Shown here: in pieces, positions 1-5,059 of the stretch
Numbering within the stretch: the stretch's first letter is position 1
How the letters are laid out: every line of letters begins with the position of its first letter
DNA from: Faecalicoccus sp.
GTDB taxonomy: Bacteria; Bacillota_I; Bacilli_A; Erysipelotrichales; Erysipelotrichaceae
Assembly: GCA_017941505.1 (NCBI GenBank)
Contig: JAGAWH010000128.1
Coordinates: 1 to 5,059, forward strand
Length of the DNA stretch: 5,059 bases
Direction of reading: 5' to 3'
Notes under the pieces: generated by a model
What the model saw: only the letters and a program-made list of their open reading frames with translations
Database searches by the model: none
Told to the model about the DNA's origin: nothing
Program-made: the position numbers and the translations under genes

Positions 1-1
1 A

Positions 2-118
2 GAAGATTATAATGAACTTGTAAGACGCATATTAAACGGCGAAGTTAAGATCGATAATTCAACAGATAAAATGCCGGAAGTGCAGATTAAAGTAAAAGAC
101 GAAGGGTCAATGGGTTAA
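2..118 (+). CDS. BMP-family ABC transporter substrate-binding lipoprotein, C-terminal end (partial)
   Basis: This is the 3' end of a gene that begins before the window; 38 codons and a TAA stop are visible. The residues read EDYNELVRRILNGEVKIDNS and then TDKMPEV. The pattern of a short helix, 'ILNGEVKI', then a short polar tail is typical of the extreme C-terminus of BMP (basic membrane protein, PF02608) nucleoside-binding lipoproteins. Such proteins are lipid-anchored outside the membrane and hand nucleosides to the permease pair. The signal peptide, lipobox and ligand pocket are not in the window, so the ligand cannot be read. Gene order supports the call: an ATPase and two permeases of the same transporter family follow on the same strand. 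An intrinsic terminator starts 2 bases after the stop. The B. subtilis counterpart would be NupN (formerly YufN). Confidence 0.78.
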   Translation, partial: EDYNELVRRILNGEVKIDNSTDKMPEVQIKVKDEGSMG

Positions 119-119
119 C

Positions 120-143
120 AGGGGTCGTTCTACCCCTTTTTTT
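120..143 (+). terminator. Intrinsic terminator between binding-protein and ATPase genes
   Basis: A perfect 6-bp stem AGGGGT (120-125) pairs with ACCCCT (132-137) around a 6-base loop CGTTCT. A run of seven T follows directly (137-143). This is a classic Rho-independent terminator on the plus strand, placed 2 bases after the stop of the binding-protein gene. The stem is short, so read-through into the downstream ATPase and permease genes is likely. That would give more binding protein than membrane complex, a common arrangement for ABC importers; the dosage role is inference. Confidence 0.85.
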
Positions 144-193
144 CGGTATTTATTGCCGTATAAAATCATTTTAAGTGGATGCCTTAGCGGCTG

Positions 194-200
194 AAAGGAG
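194..200 (+). promoter_or_regulatory. Ribosome binding site that fixes the ATPase start
   Basis: AAAGGAG lies 7 bases before the ATG at 208. An earlier in-frame ATG at 175 has no Shine-Dalgarno-like sequence in front of it. It would also add eleven residues (MDALAAERRRK) that do not look like the family's N-terminus and that are encoded partly by this ribosome binding site. The start at 208 is therefore preferred. Confidence 0.85.
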
Positions 201-207
201 AAGAAAA

Positions 208-1746
208 ATGGAAACTCCGTATGCGATAGAGATGTTAAACATCACAAAACGATTTCCGGGGATTATCGCCAATGACAATATCACAATTCAGTTGAAGAAA
301 GGTGAGATACTTGCGCTCTTAGGAGAGAACGGAGCAGGAAAATCAACCTTGATGTCGGTTCTTTTTGGTTTGTACCAGGCAGATGAAGGTGTGATAAAAA
401 AAGATGGAAAAGAGGTTCAGATTAAAAATCCAAACGATGCCAATGCGCTTGGGATCGGAATGGTGCACCAGCACTTTAAACTGGTACAGAACTTTACTGT
501 ACTTCAAAATATTATCCTGGGTGTAGAAACCACCGAACATGGATTTTTAAAGATGGATGAGGCACGTAAAAAGGTGCTGGCTCTATCTGAAAAATATGGA
601 CTTTCTGTGGATCCGGATGCGGTTGTAGAAGATATTACCGTCGGTATGCAGCAAAGAACAGAGATTTTGAAAATGTTGTATAGAGATAATGAGGTCTTGA
701 TCTTTGATGAGCCGACAGCGGTTCTAACACCGCAGGAGATTGCGGAACTGATGCAGATCATGAAAAATCTGGCTGCAGAAGGAAAATCCATCTTATTTAT
801 CTCACATAAGTTAAACGAAATCATGGAAGTGGCTGACAGGGTAGCTGTTTTGCGAAGAGGAAAATATATCGGTACGGTAGATGTAAAGAATACGACCCCG
901 GAAGAGTTATCCCGCATGATGGTTGGACGTGATGTGAATTTGACGGTAGAAAAAAAGCCTGCCACACCGGGAAAAGTGATTCTCAATGTAGAAAATGTAT
1001 CCGTCGCATCCAGAGTAGAGGGAATCAATGCGGTTAAAAATGTATCCTTCCAGGTAAGAGAAGGCGAAATCGTCTGCATTGCCGGAATTGATGGAAACGG
1101 TCAGACGGAGCTTGTTTATGGATTAACCGGCCTGGAGCCGTTAGTTTCCGGAAAAATCGAAGTGGATGGAGTAGATGTCACAGAAGCTTCTATTCGAGAC
1201 CGGTCGATGTTGATCTCTCATATTCCGGAAGATCGACATAAACATGGCATGGTATTGGATTATACTCTGGACTACAATATGGTTTTACAGAAATATTATC
1301 AGCCGCAGTTTACCGGTCGTTTTGGATTCTTAAAACCGAAGGAAATTGAAAAGTATTCTCAAAAGCTGGAGAAATTATATGATGTCCGCTCATCGGAAGG
1401 ATCTTCCACGATCACAAGAACTATGTCAGGCGGTAACCAGCAGAAAGCAGTTATTGCCCGCGAAGTGGATAAAGAACATAAACTTTTGATTGCGGTACAG
1501 CCTGTTCGCGGATTAGATGTCGGAGCGATTGAGTTTATCCACAGCCAGTTGATTGCCGAGCGTGATAAGGGCAAAGCCGTATTGTTAGTATCTCTGGAAC
1601 TGGAAGAAGTTATGAATGTATCTGACCGTATCCTTGTAATGTTTGAAGGTGAAATTGTCGGTGATTTAGACCCAAAACAGGTTACCAGTGAAGAATTAGG
1701 ATTATATATGGCAGGTGCCAAAAGGAATGTTGGAAAGGGGGAATAA
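208..1746 (+). CDS. nupO: Nucleoside ABC importer ATP-binding protein with two fused NBDs (NupO-like)
   Basis: This cytoplasmic ATPase powers a BMP-type nucleoside importer and couples to the two permeases encoded next. The start at 208 gives 512 aa, the normal length for this tandem-domain family (about 500-515). The first nucleotide-binding domain (about 5-240) is complete. It has Walker A GENGAGKST (39-47), a Q-loop region at VHQHFKL (86-92), a signature-like VGMQQR (145-150), Walker B LIFDEP (164-169) and the switch His in ISHK (198-201). The second domain (about 255-500) is degenerate. Its P-loop region reads GIDGNGQTE with no Lys (293-301), it has a good signature MSGGNQQK (406-413), its Walker B is IAVQPVRGLD without the catalytic Glu (428-437), and VSLE replaces the switch His. 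Such asymmetry is normal for nucleoside and ribose/galactose-type importer ATPases. The stop is 3 bases before the first permease. The nup symbol follows B. subtilis family naming; the substrate is inferred. Confidence 0.95.
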   Translation: METPYAIEMLNITKRFPGIIANDNITIQLKKGEILALLGENGAGKSTLMSVLFGLYQADEGVIKKDGKEVQIKNPNDANALGIGMVHQHFKLVQNFTVLQNIILGVETTEHGFLKMDEARKKVLALSEKYGLSVDPDAVVEDITVGMQQRTEILKMLYRDNEVLIFDEPTAVLTPQEIAELMQIMKNLAAEGKSILFISHKLNEIMEVADRVAVLRRGKYIGTVDVKNTTPEELSRMMVGRDVNLTVEKKPATPGKVILNVENVSVASRVEGINAVKNVSFQVREGEIVCIAGIDGNGQTELVYGLTGLEPLVSGKIEVDGVDVTEASIRDRSMLISHIPEDRHKHGMVLDYTLDYNMVLQKYYQPQFTGRFGFLKPKEIEKYSQKLEKLYDVRSSEGSSTITRTMSGGNQQKAVIAREVDKEHKLLIAVQPVRGLDVGAIEFIHSQLIAERDKGKAVLLVSLELEEVMNVSDRILVMFEGEIVGDLDPKQVTSEELGLYMAGAKRNVGKGE

Positions 1747-1749
1747 AAG

Positions 1750-2871
1750 ATGAACACCAAAACAAGTTTTTTAAAGAAACCGGTCGTTCAGTCTTTGATG
1801 GCTTCCTTAATCAGCATAGCTGTCGGATTGTTGATTGGATATATTGTTCTGTTGATGATCAATCCGGATGGAGCCGGTGAAGCGATTCGAACGATATTAT
1901 TAAACTTCTTAACAAGACATAGGAAAGCGACATTATTGAAAACGCTGGGTAATACCTTAGTTAAGATGGCGCCGTTATTGATGTGTGCTTTATCGGTTTG
2001 CTTCTGTTATAAGGTGAAATTGTTTAATATCGGAGCTGCCGGACAATACGTAGCCGGAGCCGGTGCAGCTTTATATTGTGCTTTAGGTCTGCAGATGAAC
2101 TGGTTTGTATCATTGATGGCAGGTATGTTGGCAGGGGCTTTATTAGGAACTATTACCGGACTGTTAAAAGCGTATCGTTCTGTTAACGAGGTTATATCCG
2201 GTATCATGCTGAACTGGATTACCTTGTATCTGGTCAATACTATATTGACACGTGAGGGTATAAAGGATTCTGCCAGTCCATATACTTTATCGATCCCGAG
2301 AACCCAGCCATCGGCCATGATTCCCGATCTCGGATTATCACAGTTTTTTACCAATAATAAAACTGTAACCATTGCGATTCCTTTATCGATCATAACGGCA
2401 ATCATCTTATGGGTGGTTTTAAATAAGCGGAAAGTCGGCTATGAATTAAAGGCGACCGGATATAATACCGATGCCGCAAAATATGCCGGCATGAAGGAAA
2501 GAAAGAACATCATTATGACCCTTGCGGTTGGCGGCGCATTAGCAGGACTGGGAGCCGGGTTTATGTTCCTTAGCGGATATATGCAGTGGTCTGTAACGCA
2601 GACTACCGTTCCATCGATGGGCTTTAATGGAATTGCGGCAACCTTCTTAGGAGGATTGAATCCAATCGGAACGATTTTCTCTTCCTTCTTTATACAGAAT
2701 ATTACCGATGGCGGGGCTTTGATCGACCGTACGATTTACCCGACCCAGATTTCGGATTTAATTTCATCAATCATTATTTATACCTGTGGTTTTTCCGGTT
2801 TCTTCCAAACCATGCTGCAACAAAGAGCATTGAAAAAGAAGGAATCCAACAGCAAGGAAGGAGGAAAATAG
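1750..2871 (+). CDS. nupP: Nucleoside ABC importer permease 1 (NupP-like, BPD_transp_2 family)
   Basis: Inner-membrane subunit that forms half of the translocation pore of the BMP-type importer, 373 aa. About nine hydrophobic segments can be seen, near residues 15-37, 71-87, 101-115, 117-137, 147-165, 206-224, 253-276, 293-315 and 335-354. Family landmarks are FNIGAAGQY (92-100), NEVISGIMLNW (146-156), GYELKATGYN (230-239) preceding the ATPase-contact loop, and GFNGIAATFLGG (291-302). These place it in the branched-chain-amino-acid/ribose-type permease fold (PF02653), in the longer of the two nucleoside permease types. The N-terminus is short, basic and cytosolic (MNTKTSFLKK) and the tail is Lys-rich. 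A ribosome binding site AAAGGGGG (1734-1741) lies 8 bases before the ATG and overlaps the end of the ATPase gene, which supports translational coupling. Pairing with the shorter permease that follows is the usual heterodimer arrangement. Confidence 0.93.
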   Translation: MNTKTSFLKKPVVQSLMASLISIAVGLLIGYIVLLMINPDGAGEAIRTILLNFLTRHRKATLLKTLGNTLVKMAPLLMCALSVCFCYKVKLFNIGAAGQYVAGAGAALYCALGLQMNWFVSLMAGMLAGALLGTITGLLKAYRSVNEVISGIMLNWITLYLVNTILTREGIKDSASPYTLSIPRTQPSAMIPDLGLSQFFTNNKTVTIAIPLSIITAIILWVVLNKRKVGYELKATGYNTDAAKYAGMKERKNIIMTLAVGGALAGLGAGFMFLSGYMQWSVTQTTVPSMGFNGIAATFLGGLNPIGTIFSSFFIQNITDGGALIDRTIYPTQISDLISSIIIYTCGFSGFFQTMLQQRALKKKESNSKEGGK

Positions 2872-2874
2872 ATT

Positions 2875-3816
2875 ATGTTACTGTTAATTCAATATACATT
2901 GATCTTTGCCTCTGTATTGTCTCTTGTTGCCCTGGGCGGTTGTTTTGCCGAACATTCCGGAGTGATTAACCTGGGACTTGAAGGTATCATGGTTGTCGGA
3001 GCATTAGGCGGTGCATTAACCTTAAAGTTTTTACCGGTCGGTACATCTGCTTTTGTGATCGTTATGTGTACTATTCTGGCATCTATGTTAGCCGGTGTGA
3101 TCTATTCGATTTTGTTAGGAGTGGCTGCCATTAATTTCAAGGCAGACCAGACTTTAATCGGAACCGCAATGAATATGTTGTCTATTGCGGCATGTACAGT
3201 ATTTGTACGGGCTATGAATTCATCGGTTGACCCGGGCAATGTATCCACGGAAGTTTCCTATATCACCAATAAGCCGGCATTGATTGTCAAGATTGGTTCA
3301 TTTGAGTTTAACTGGTTTATGTTGGTGGCGGTAATCGCGTTGGTTGCCGGACACATCATCCTTTATAAGACAAGATTTGGATTACGTCTTATTGCGTGCG
3401 GTGAAAACCCGCAGGCGGCCGATTCTGTCGGTATCAATGTAAATAAGATGCGTTGGGCAGGTGTTTTGATTTCCGGTCTTTTAGGAGGCTTAGGCGGTAT
3501 TGTCTATATCACAGCCGGTGTTTCCTCCTGGAAATTTGATGCCGGAGTTGCCGGTTATGGATTCTTAGCGCTGGCGGTTATGATCTTCGGTCAATGGAAA
3601 CCGTTTAAAATCAGTTTAGCTGCTTTGCTGTTTGGATTTTTCAGAGCTTTATCCTACGTATATATCGGTATCGAATGGCTGGCAAATTTGAATATTCCAA
3701 GCACGGTATACATTATGATGCCATATATTATTTCGTTGATCATTTTGGCATTTACTTCAGAGAATTCTAAGGCGCCGAAGGCCGAAGGAATTCCATACGA
3801 TAAATCGGCTAGATAA
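2875..3816 (+). CDS. nupQ: Nucleoside ABC importer permease 2 (NupQ-like, BPD_transp_2 family)
   Basis: Second pore subunit of the importer, 313 aa, close to the usual 300-320 for the short permease of this family. Hydrophobic segments fall near residues 4-22, 34-50, 57-83, 95-111, 146-164, 193-213, 226-240, 246-268 and 276-293. Diagnostic stretches are EHSGVINLGLEGIM (26-39), GLRLIACGENPQAADSVGI (169-187), which is the cytosolic coupling region facing the ATPase, and GFLALAVMIFGQWKP (229-243). A strong AAGGAGG (2858-2864) sits inside the end of the previous gene, 10 bases before this ATG, and the gap between the genes is 3 bases. Translation ends in tandem in-frame stops, TAA TAG (3814-3819). 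No terminator separates it from the oxidoreductase gene that follows. Confidence 0.93.
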   Translation: MLLLIQYTLIFASVLSLVALGGCFAEHSGVINLGLEGIMVVGALGGALTLKFLPVGTSAFVIVMCTILASMLAGVIYSILLGVAAINFKADQTLIGTAMNMLSIAACTVFVRAMNSSVDPGNVSTEVSYITNKPALIVKIGSFEFNWFMLVAVIALVAGHIILYKTRFGLRLIACGENPQAADSVGINVNKMRWAGVLISGLLGGLGGIVYITAGVSSWKFDAGVAGYGFLALAVMIFGQWKPFKISLAALLFGFFRALSYVYIGIEWLANLNIPSTVYIMMPYIISLIILAFTSENSKAPKAEGIPYDKSAR

Positions 3817-3835
3817 TAGAAAAAAGAGGTTTTAT

Positions 3836-4195
3836 ATGATAAAGACAGCAGTACTTGGGTTGGGCTTTATTTCACGAAGGGTAATCGCCGGTATTCTTGC
3901 CGCAGAAAATACCGAATTGTATGCCGTTGTCAGCCGCAATCAAGAAAAAGCGAATCAATTTAAAGCTGAATTTGGTGCTCGTAAGGCATATGATTTTCAA
4001 AGTTTATTAAATGATGATGCAGTTGATTTAGTATACGTTTGTACACCTACACCGAATCATTATGACAATTTAGTCGAATTACTGAATCATAAGAAAAATG
4101 TAATCTGCGAAAAGCCGATGGTCATGAGCATAGAAAAGACCAAAGAATTGTTTGCCCTGGCAAGAAAGAATCATTGTTTCTTTGCTGATGTGTGA
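3836..4195 (+). pseudogene. Gfo/Idh/MocA-family oxidoreductase, N-terminal half only, interrupted by mobile element
   Basis: Members of this family are cytosolic NAD(P)-dependent dehydrogenases acting mostly on sugars, inositols and related polyols. The visible 119 residues form the Rossmann domain. It has a Gly-rich dinucleotide loop VLGLGFIS (6-13), strand-end 'VVSRN' (31-35), VYVCTPTPNHYDN (67-79), and CEKPM (91-95) carrying the conserved Lys of the EKP motif. Family members run about 320-350 aa. The C-terminal alpha/beta substrate domain and its catalytic His region are missing, and the frame stops at TGA just after 'CFFADV'. No other frame downstream continues the homology, so this is not a simple frameshift. 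The start is sound: AAGAGG (3824-3829) lies 6 bases before the ATG. The gap from the permease gene is 19 bases, so it was probably the last gene of the transporter operon. The substrate cannot be told. Confidence 0.82.
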
Positions 4196-4198
4196 TAA

Positions 4199-4216
4199 AG
4201 AAGTAGTAGAAGTGTA
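4199..4216. repeat. Pair of adjacent 9-base imperfect direct repeats near the element end
   Basis: AGAAGTAGT (4199-4207) is followed directly by AGAAGTGTA (4208-4216); the first six bases are identical. The pair lies a few bases inside the likely element terminus. It could be part of a recombinase-binding site, but two short repeats in AT-rich DNA can arise by chance. Confidence 0.4.
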
Positions 4217-4231
4217 AAAAATTTTGCCGTT

Positions 4232-4264
4232 CCTATCCGGCGTTTGCGCATTGCGCCGGATAGG
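4232..4264 (-). terminator. Strong hairpin downstream of the serine recombinase gene; possible terminator
   Basis: A perfect 11-bp inverted repeat, CCTATCCGGCG (4232-4242) and CGCCGGATAGG (4254-4264), encloses an 11-base loop. It begins 8 bases past the recombinase stop in the minus-strand direction. On that strand a run of six T follows only after about ten more bases (complement of the A-run at 4216-4221), so it is a weak match to an intrinsic terminator. On the plus strand no T-run follows. It may end recombinase transcription, shield the element from chromosomal transcription, or be part of the recombination end. Confidence 0.55.
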
Positions 4265-4272
4265 TCGGGCGG

Positions 4273-5059
4273 TCATTCGGGCAGGTCTACCTTGCCAACG
4301 AAAGAGTAATAAATATCAATGTCCTGTCTGCGTGTGCCGTTCTCGTCATAGCTGCACTCATGCACAACGATTTTCTCCACAAACTCACGCAAAAGGGTAG
4401 GGGTAAGTTCTTCAAAGCTGGTGTACTTGCGGACAACATTCATAAACTTTTCTGCGTTTACCGTGGCTTCCTGCGCTTTGGAAAGCTCTGCCCGGATAGC
4501 GGCGGCTCTCTCTTTCAGTTCTTTCTGCTCGGCTTCATAGTCTGCCGACAGCTCCGTGAAACGCTCGTCTGAAATGCGCCCGGTCACGCTGTCCTCATAC
4601 AGCCGCTTGAAGATAGCGGATAACTCGCTGATACGCTTCTCGGCGGCTTCCAGCTCCTTTTTCCTTGCGGCGTTCCTGCGCTTGCCCCCGTCCTCGTTCT
4701 GCTCGATCAGCAGCTTCATAAACCGGGCTTCGTGCTTCGCTGCATAGCTGGTGACTTTCCGCAGATTGTCGGTCACTCCGGCGGTCAACAGGTCGGTGCG
4801 GATAAAGTGCGCCGTACAGTCACGGGTACGCTTCTTGTAGCTCCCGCAGATATAACAATCCTGCTTGCGGGTGGCGTTCTGGTAACGCTGCTGGTAAAGG
4901 ACGCTGCCGCAGTCGGCACAAAAGAGTATGCCGGAGAATAAGCCCACTTCATCATAGCGGTTCGGGCGTTTGCGCTGCTTGCGTAACTCCTGCACACGCT
5001 CCCACATCTGGGTGTCAATGATAGGATCATGGTGGTTCTCGAAAATCGCCTGTTTCTCA
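4273..5059 (-). CDS. Large serine recombinase, TnpX/TndX-like, C-terminal half (partial, 5' end outside window)
   Basis: Site-specific recombinase expected to excise and insert its element. The open frame runs from the window edge to TGA at 4275-4273, giving 261 residues. The Met codon at 5007 is internal, since coding continues upstream of it without a stop (residues ENHHDPIIDTQ). Visible parts, numbered from the edge: the end of the Recombinase domain (1-30, 'DPIID', 'WERVQELRKQRKRPNRY'); a zinc beta-ribbon with CADC (47-50), CYIC (68-71), and Cys81/His84; a long Lys/Glu/Ala-rich coiled coil (about 115-205); and a DUF4368-like tail (about 214-261, 'TPTLLREFVEKIVVHE'). The catalytic resolvase domain with its Ser is not in the window, so activity cannot be judged. 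Full-length relatives are about 530-570 aa. Its GC-rich codon use differs clearly from the transporter genes, which fits horizontal transfer. Confidence 0.92.
   Translation of the reverse strand, partial: EKQAIFENHHDPIIDTQMWERVQELRKQRKRPNRYDEVGLFSGILFCADCGSVLYQQRYQNATRKQDCYICGSYKKRTRDCTAHFIRTDLLTAGVTDNLRKVTSYAAKHEARFMKLLIEQNEDGGKRRNAARKKELEAAEKRISELSAIFKRLYEDSVTGRISDERFTELSADYEAEQKELKERAAAIRAELSKAQEATVNAEKFMNVVRKYTSFEELTPTLLREFVEKIVVHECSYDENGTRRQDIDIYYSFVGKVDLPE

Larger units (their letters stand above)
4187..5059. mobile_element. Terminal part of an integrative element of the large-serine-recombinase (TnpX/TndX) type; outer boundary approximate
   Basis: The stretch from just inside the broken oxidoreductase gene to the window edge is read as one end of a transposon or integrative conjugative element. 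Three things support this. The chromosomal gene loses homology at about 4187-4195. A large serine recombinase gene starts its 3' end 78 bases later, on the opposite strand and pointing at the junction. Base composition rises sharply in GC from about 4225 onward compared with the operon. TnpX/TndX-type elements are known to insert at GA dinucleotides and to leave GA at each end. GA occurs at 4187-4188 and 4194-4195, so either could mark the exact crossover. The other end and any cargo are outside the window. Confidence 0.72.

Noticed and set aside
144..158. Small hairpin CGGTA...TGCCG just after the terminator
   Set aside because: Five pairs including one G-T, in AT-rich spacer; not above chance.
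155..180. Promoter in the gap before the ATPase gene (TATAAA at 159-164)
   Set aside because: The expected -35 region is the terminator's T-run and lacks TTGACA-like sequence; too weak to list as a feature.
175..207. Possible N-terminal extension of the ATPase from an ATG at 175
   Set aside because: No ribosome binding site precedes it, the added residues are unlike the family, and a good AAAGGAG serves the ATG at 208.
504..1079. Long minus-strand reading frame opposite the ATPase gene
   Set aside because: It overlaps strongly conserved coding sequence for the first ATPase domain, and its translation (Ser/Thr/Phe-rich) shows no recognisable family. The same holds for minus-strand frames at 343-540, 1359-1760 and 2007-2405.
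4196..4272. Frameshift rather than insertion as the cause of the short oxidoreductase
   Set aside because: None of the three plus-strand frames after 4195 reads like the family's next segment, and stops follow soon in two of them.
4079..4276. Minus-strand 65-codon frame spanning the junction
   Set aside because: It crosses the host-element boundary and the hairpin and has no recognisable content; it is an accidental open frame.
4360..4941. Plus-strand and alternate minus-strand small reading frames across the recombinase gene
   Set aside because: All lie inside the well-supported serine recombinase frame and look like frame shadows.
1..5059. CRISPR arrays, tRNA or rRNA genes, toxin-antitoxin pairs or a new defence system
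   Set aside because: No regularly spaced repeats, cloverleaf or rRNA-like sequence, and every sizeable coding region falls in a known family.

Overview
The window looks like a gut-type Firmicute, most likely class Clostridia (Lachnospiraceae-like). The evidence is AT-leaning Gram-positive codon use, strong AGGAGG-type ribosome binding sites, a BMP-family nucleoside ABC transporter operon, and a TnpX/TndX-style large serine recombinase of a type common in clostridial integrative elements. This placement is inferred from gene content, not from a marker gene.

Left and centre (1-3816): four co-oriented genes of a BMP-type ABC importer, the family of Bacillus subtilis NupNOPQ. They are the last 38 codons of the substrate-binding lipoprotein (2-118), a duplicated ATPase (208-1746), and two inner-membrane permeases (1750-2871 and 2875-3816). 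The last three are spaced by 3 bases each and are surely one transcript. A clear intrinsic terminator (120-143) separates the binding-protein gene from the ATPase gene. It probably trims read-through, so that binding protein is made in excess over the membrane complex. The likely cargo is purine or other nucleosides, but related systems carry other ligands and the part of the binding protein that would decide this is outside the window.

Right-centre (3836-4195): a Gfo/Idh/MocA-type NAD(P)-dependent oxidoreductase, 19 bases behind the second permease and probably the last gene of the operon. Only the N-terminal Rossmann half survives (119 residues of a usual 320-350). Homology stops where the mobile element starts.

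Right end (about 4187-5059): the end of a GC-richer mobile element. It carries a short AT-rich terminal segment with a small direct repeat, a perfect 11-bp hairpin, and the C-terminal 261 residues of a large serine recombinase on the minus strand, running off the window edge. The simplest reading is that this recombinase inserted its element into the oxidoreductase gene and split it. The other half of the gene should lie at the far end of the element. I see no novel system in the window; the main point of interest is this insertion junction.
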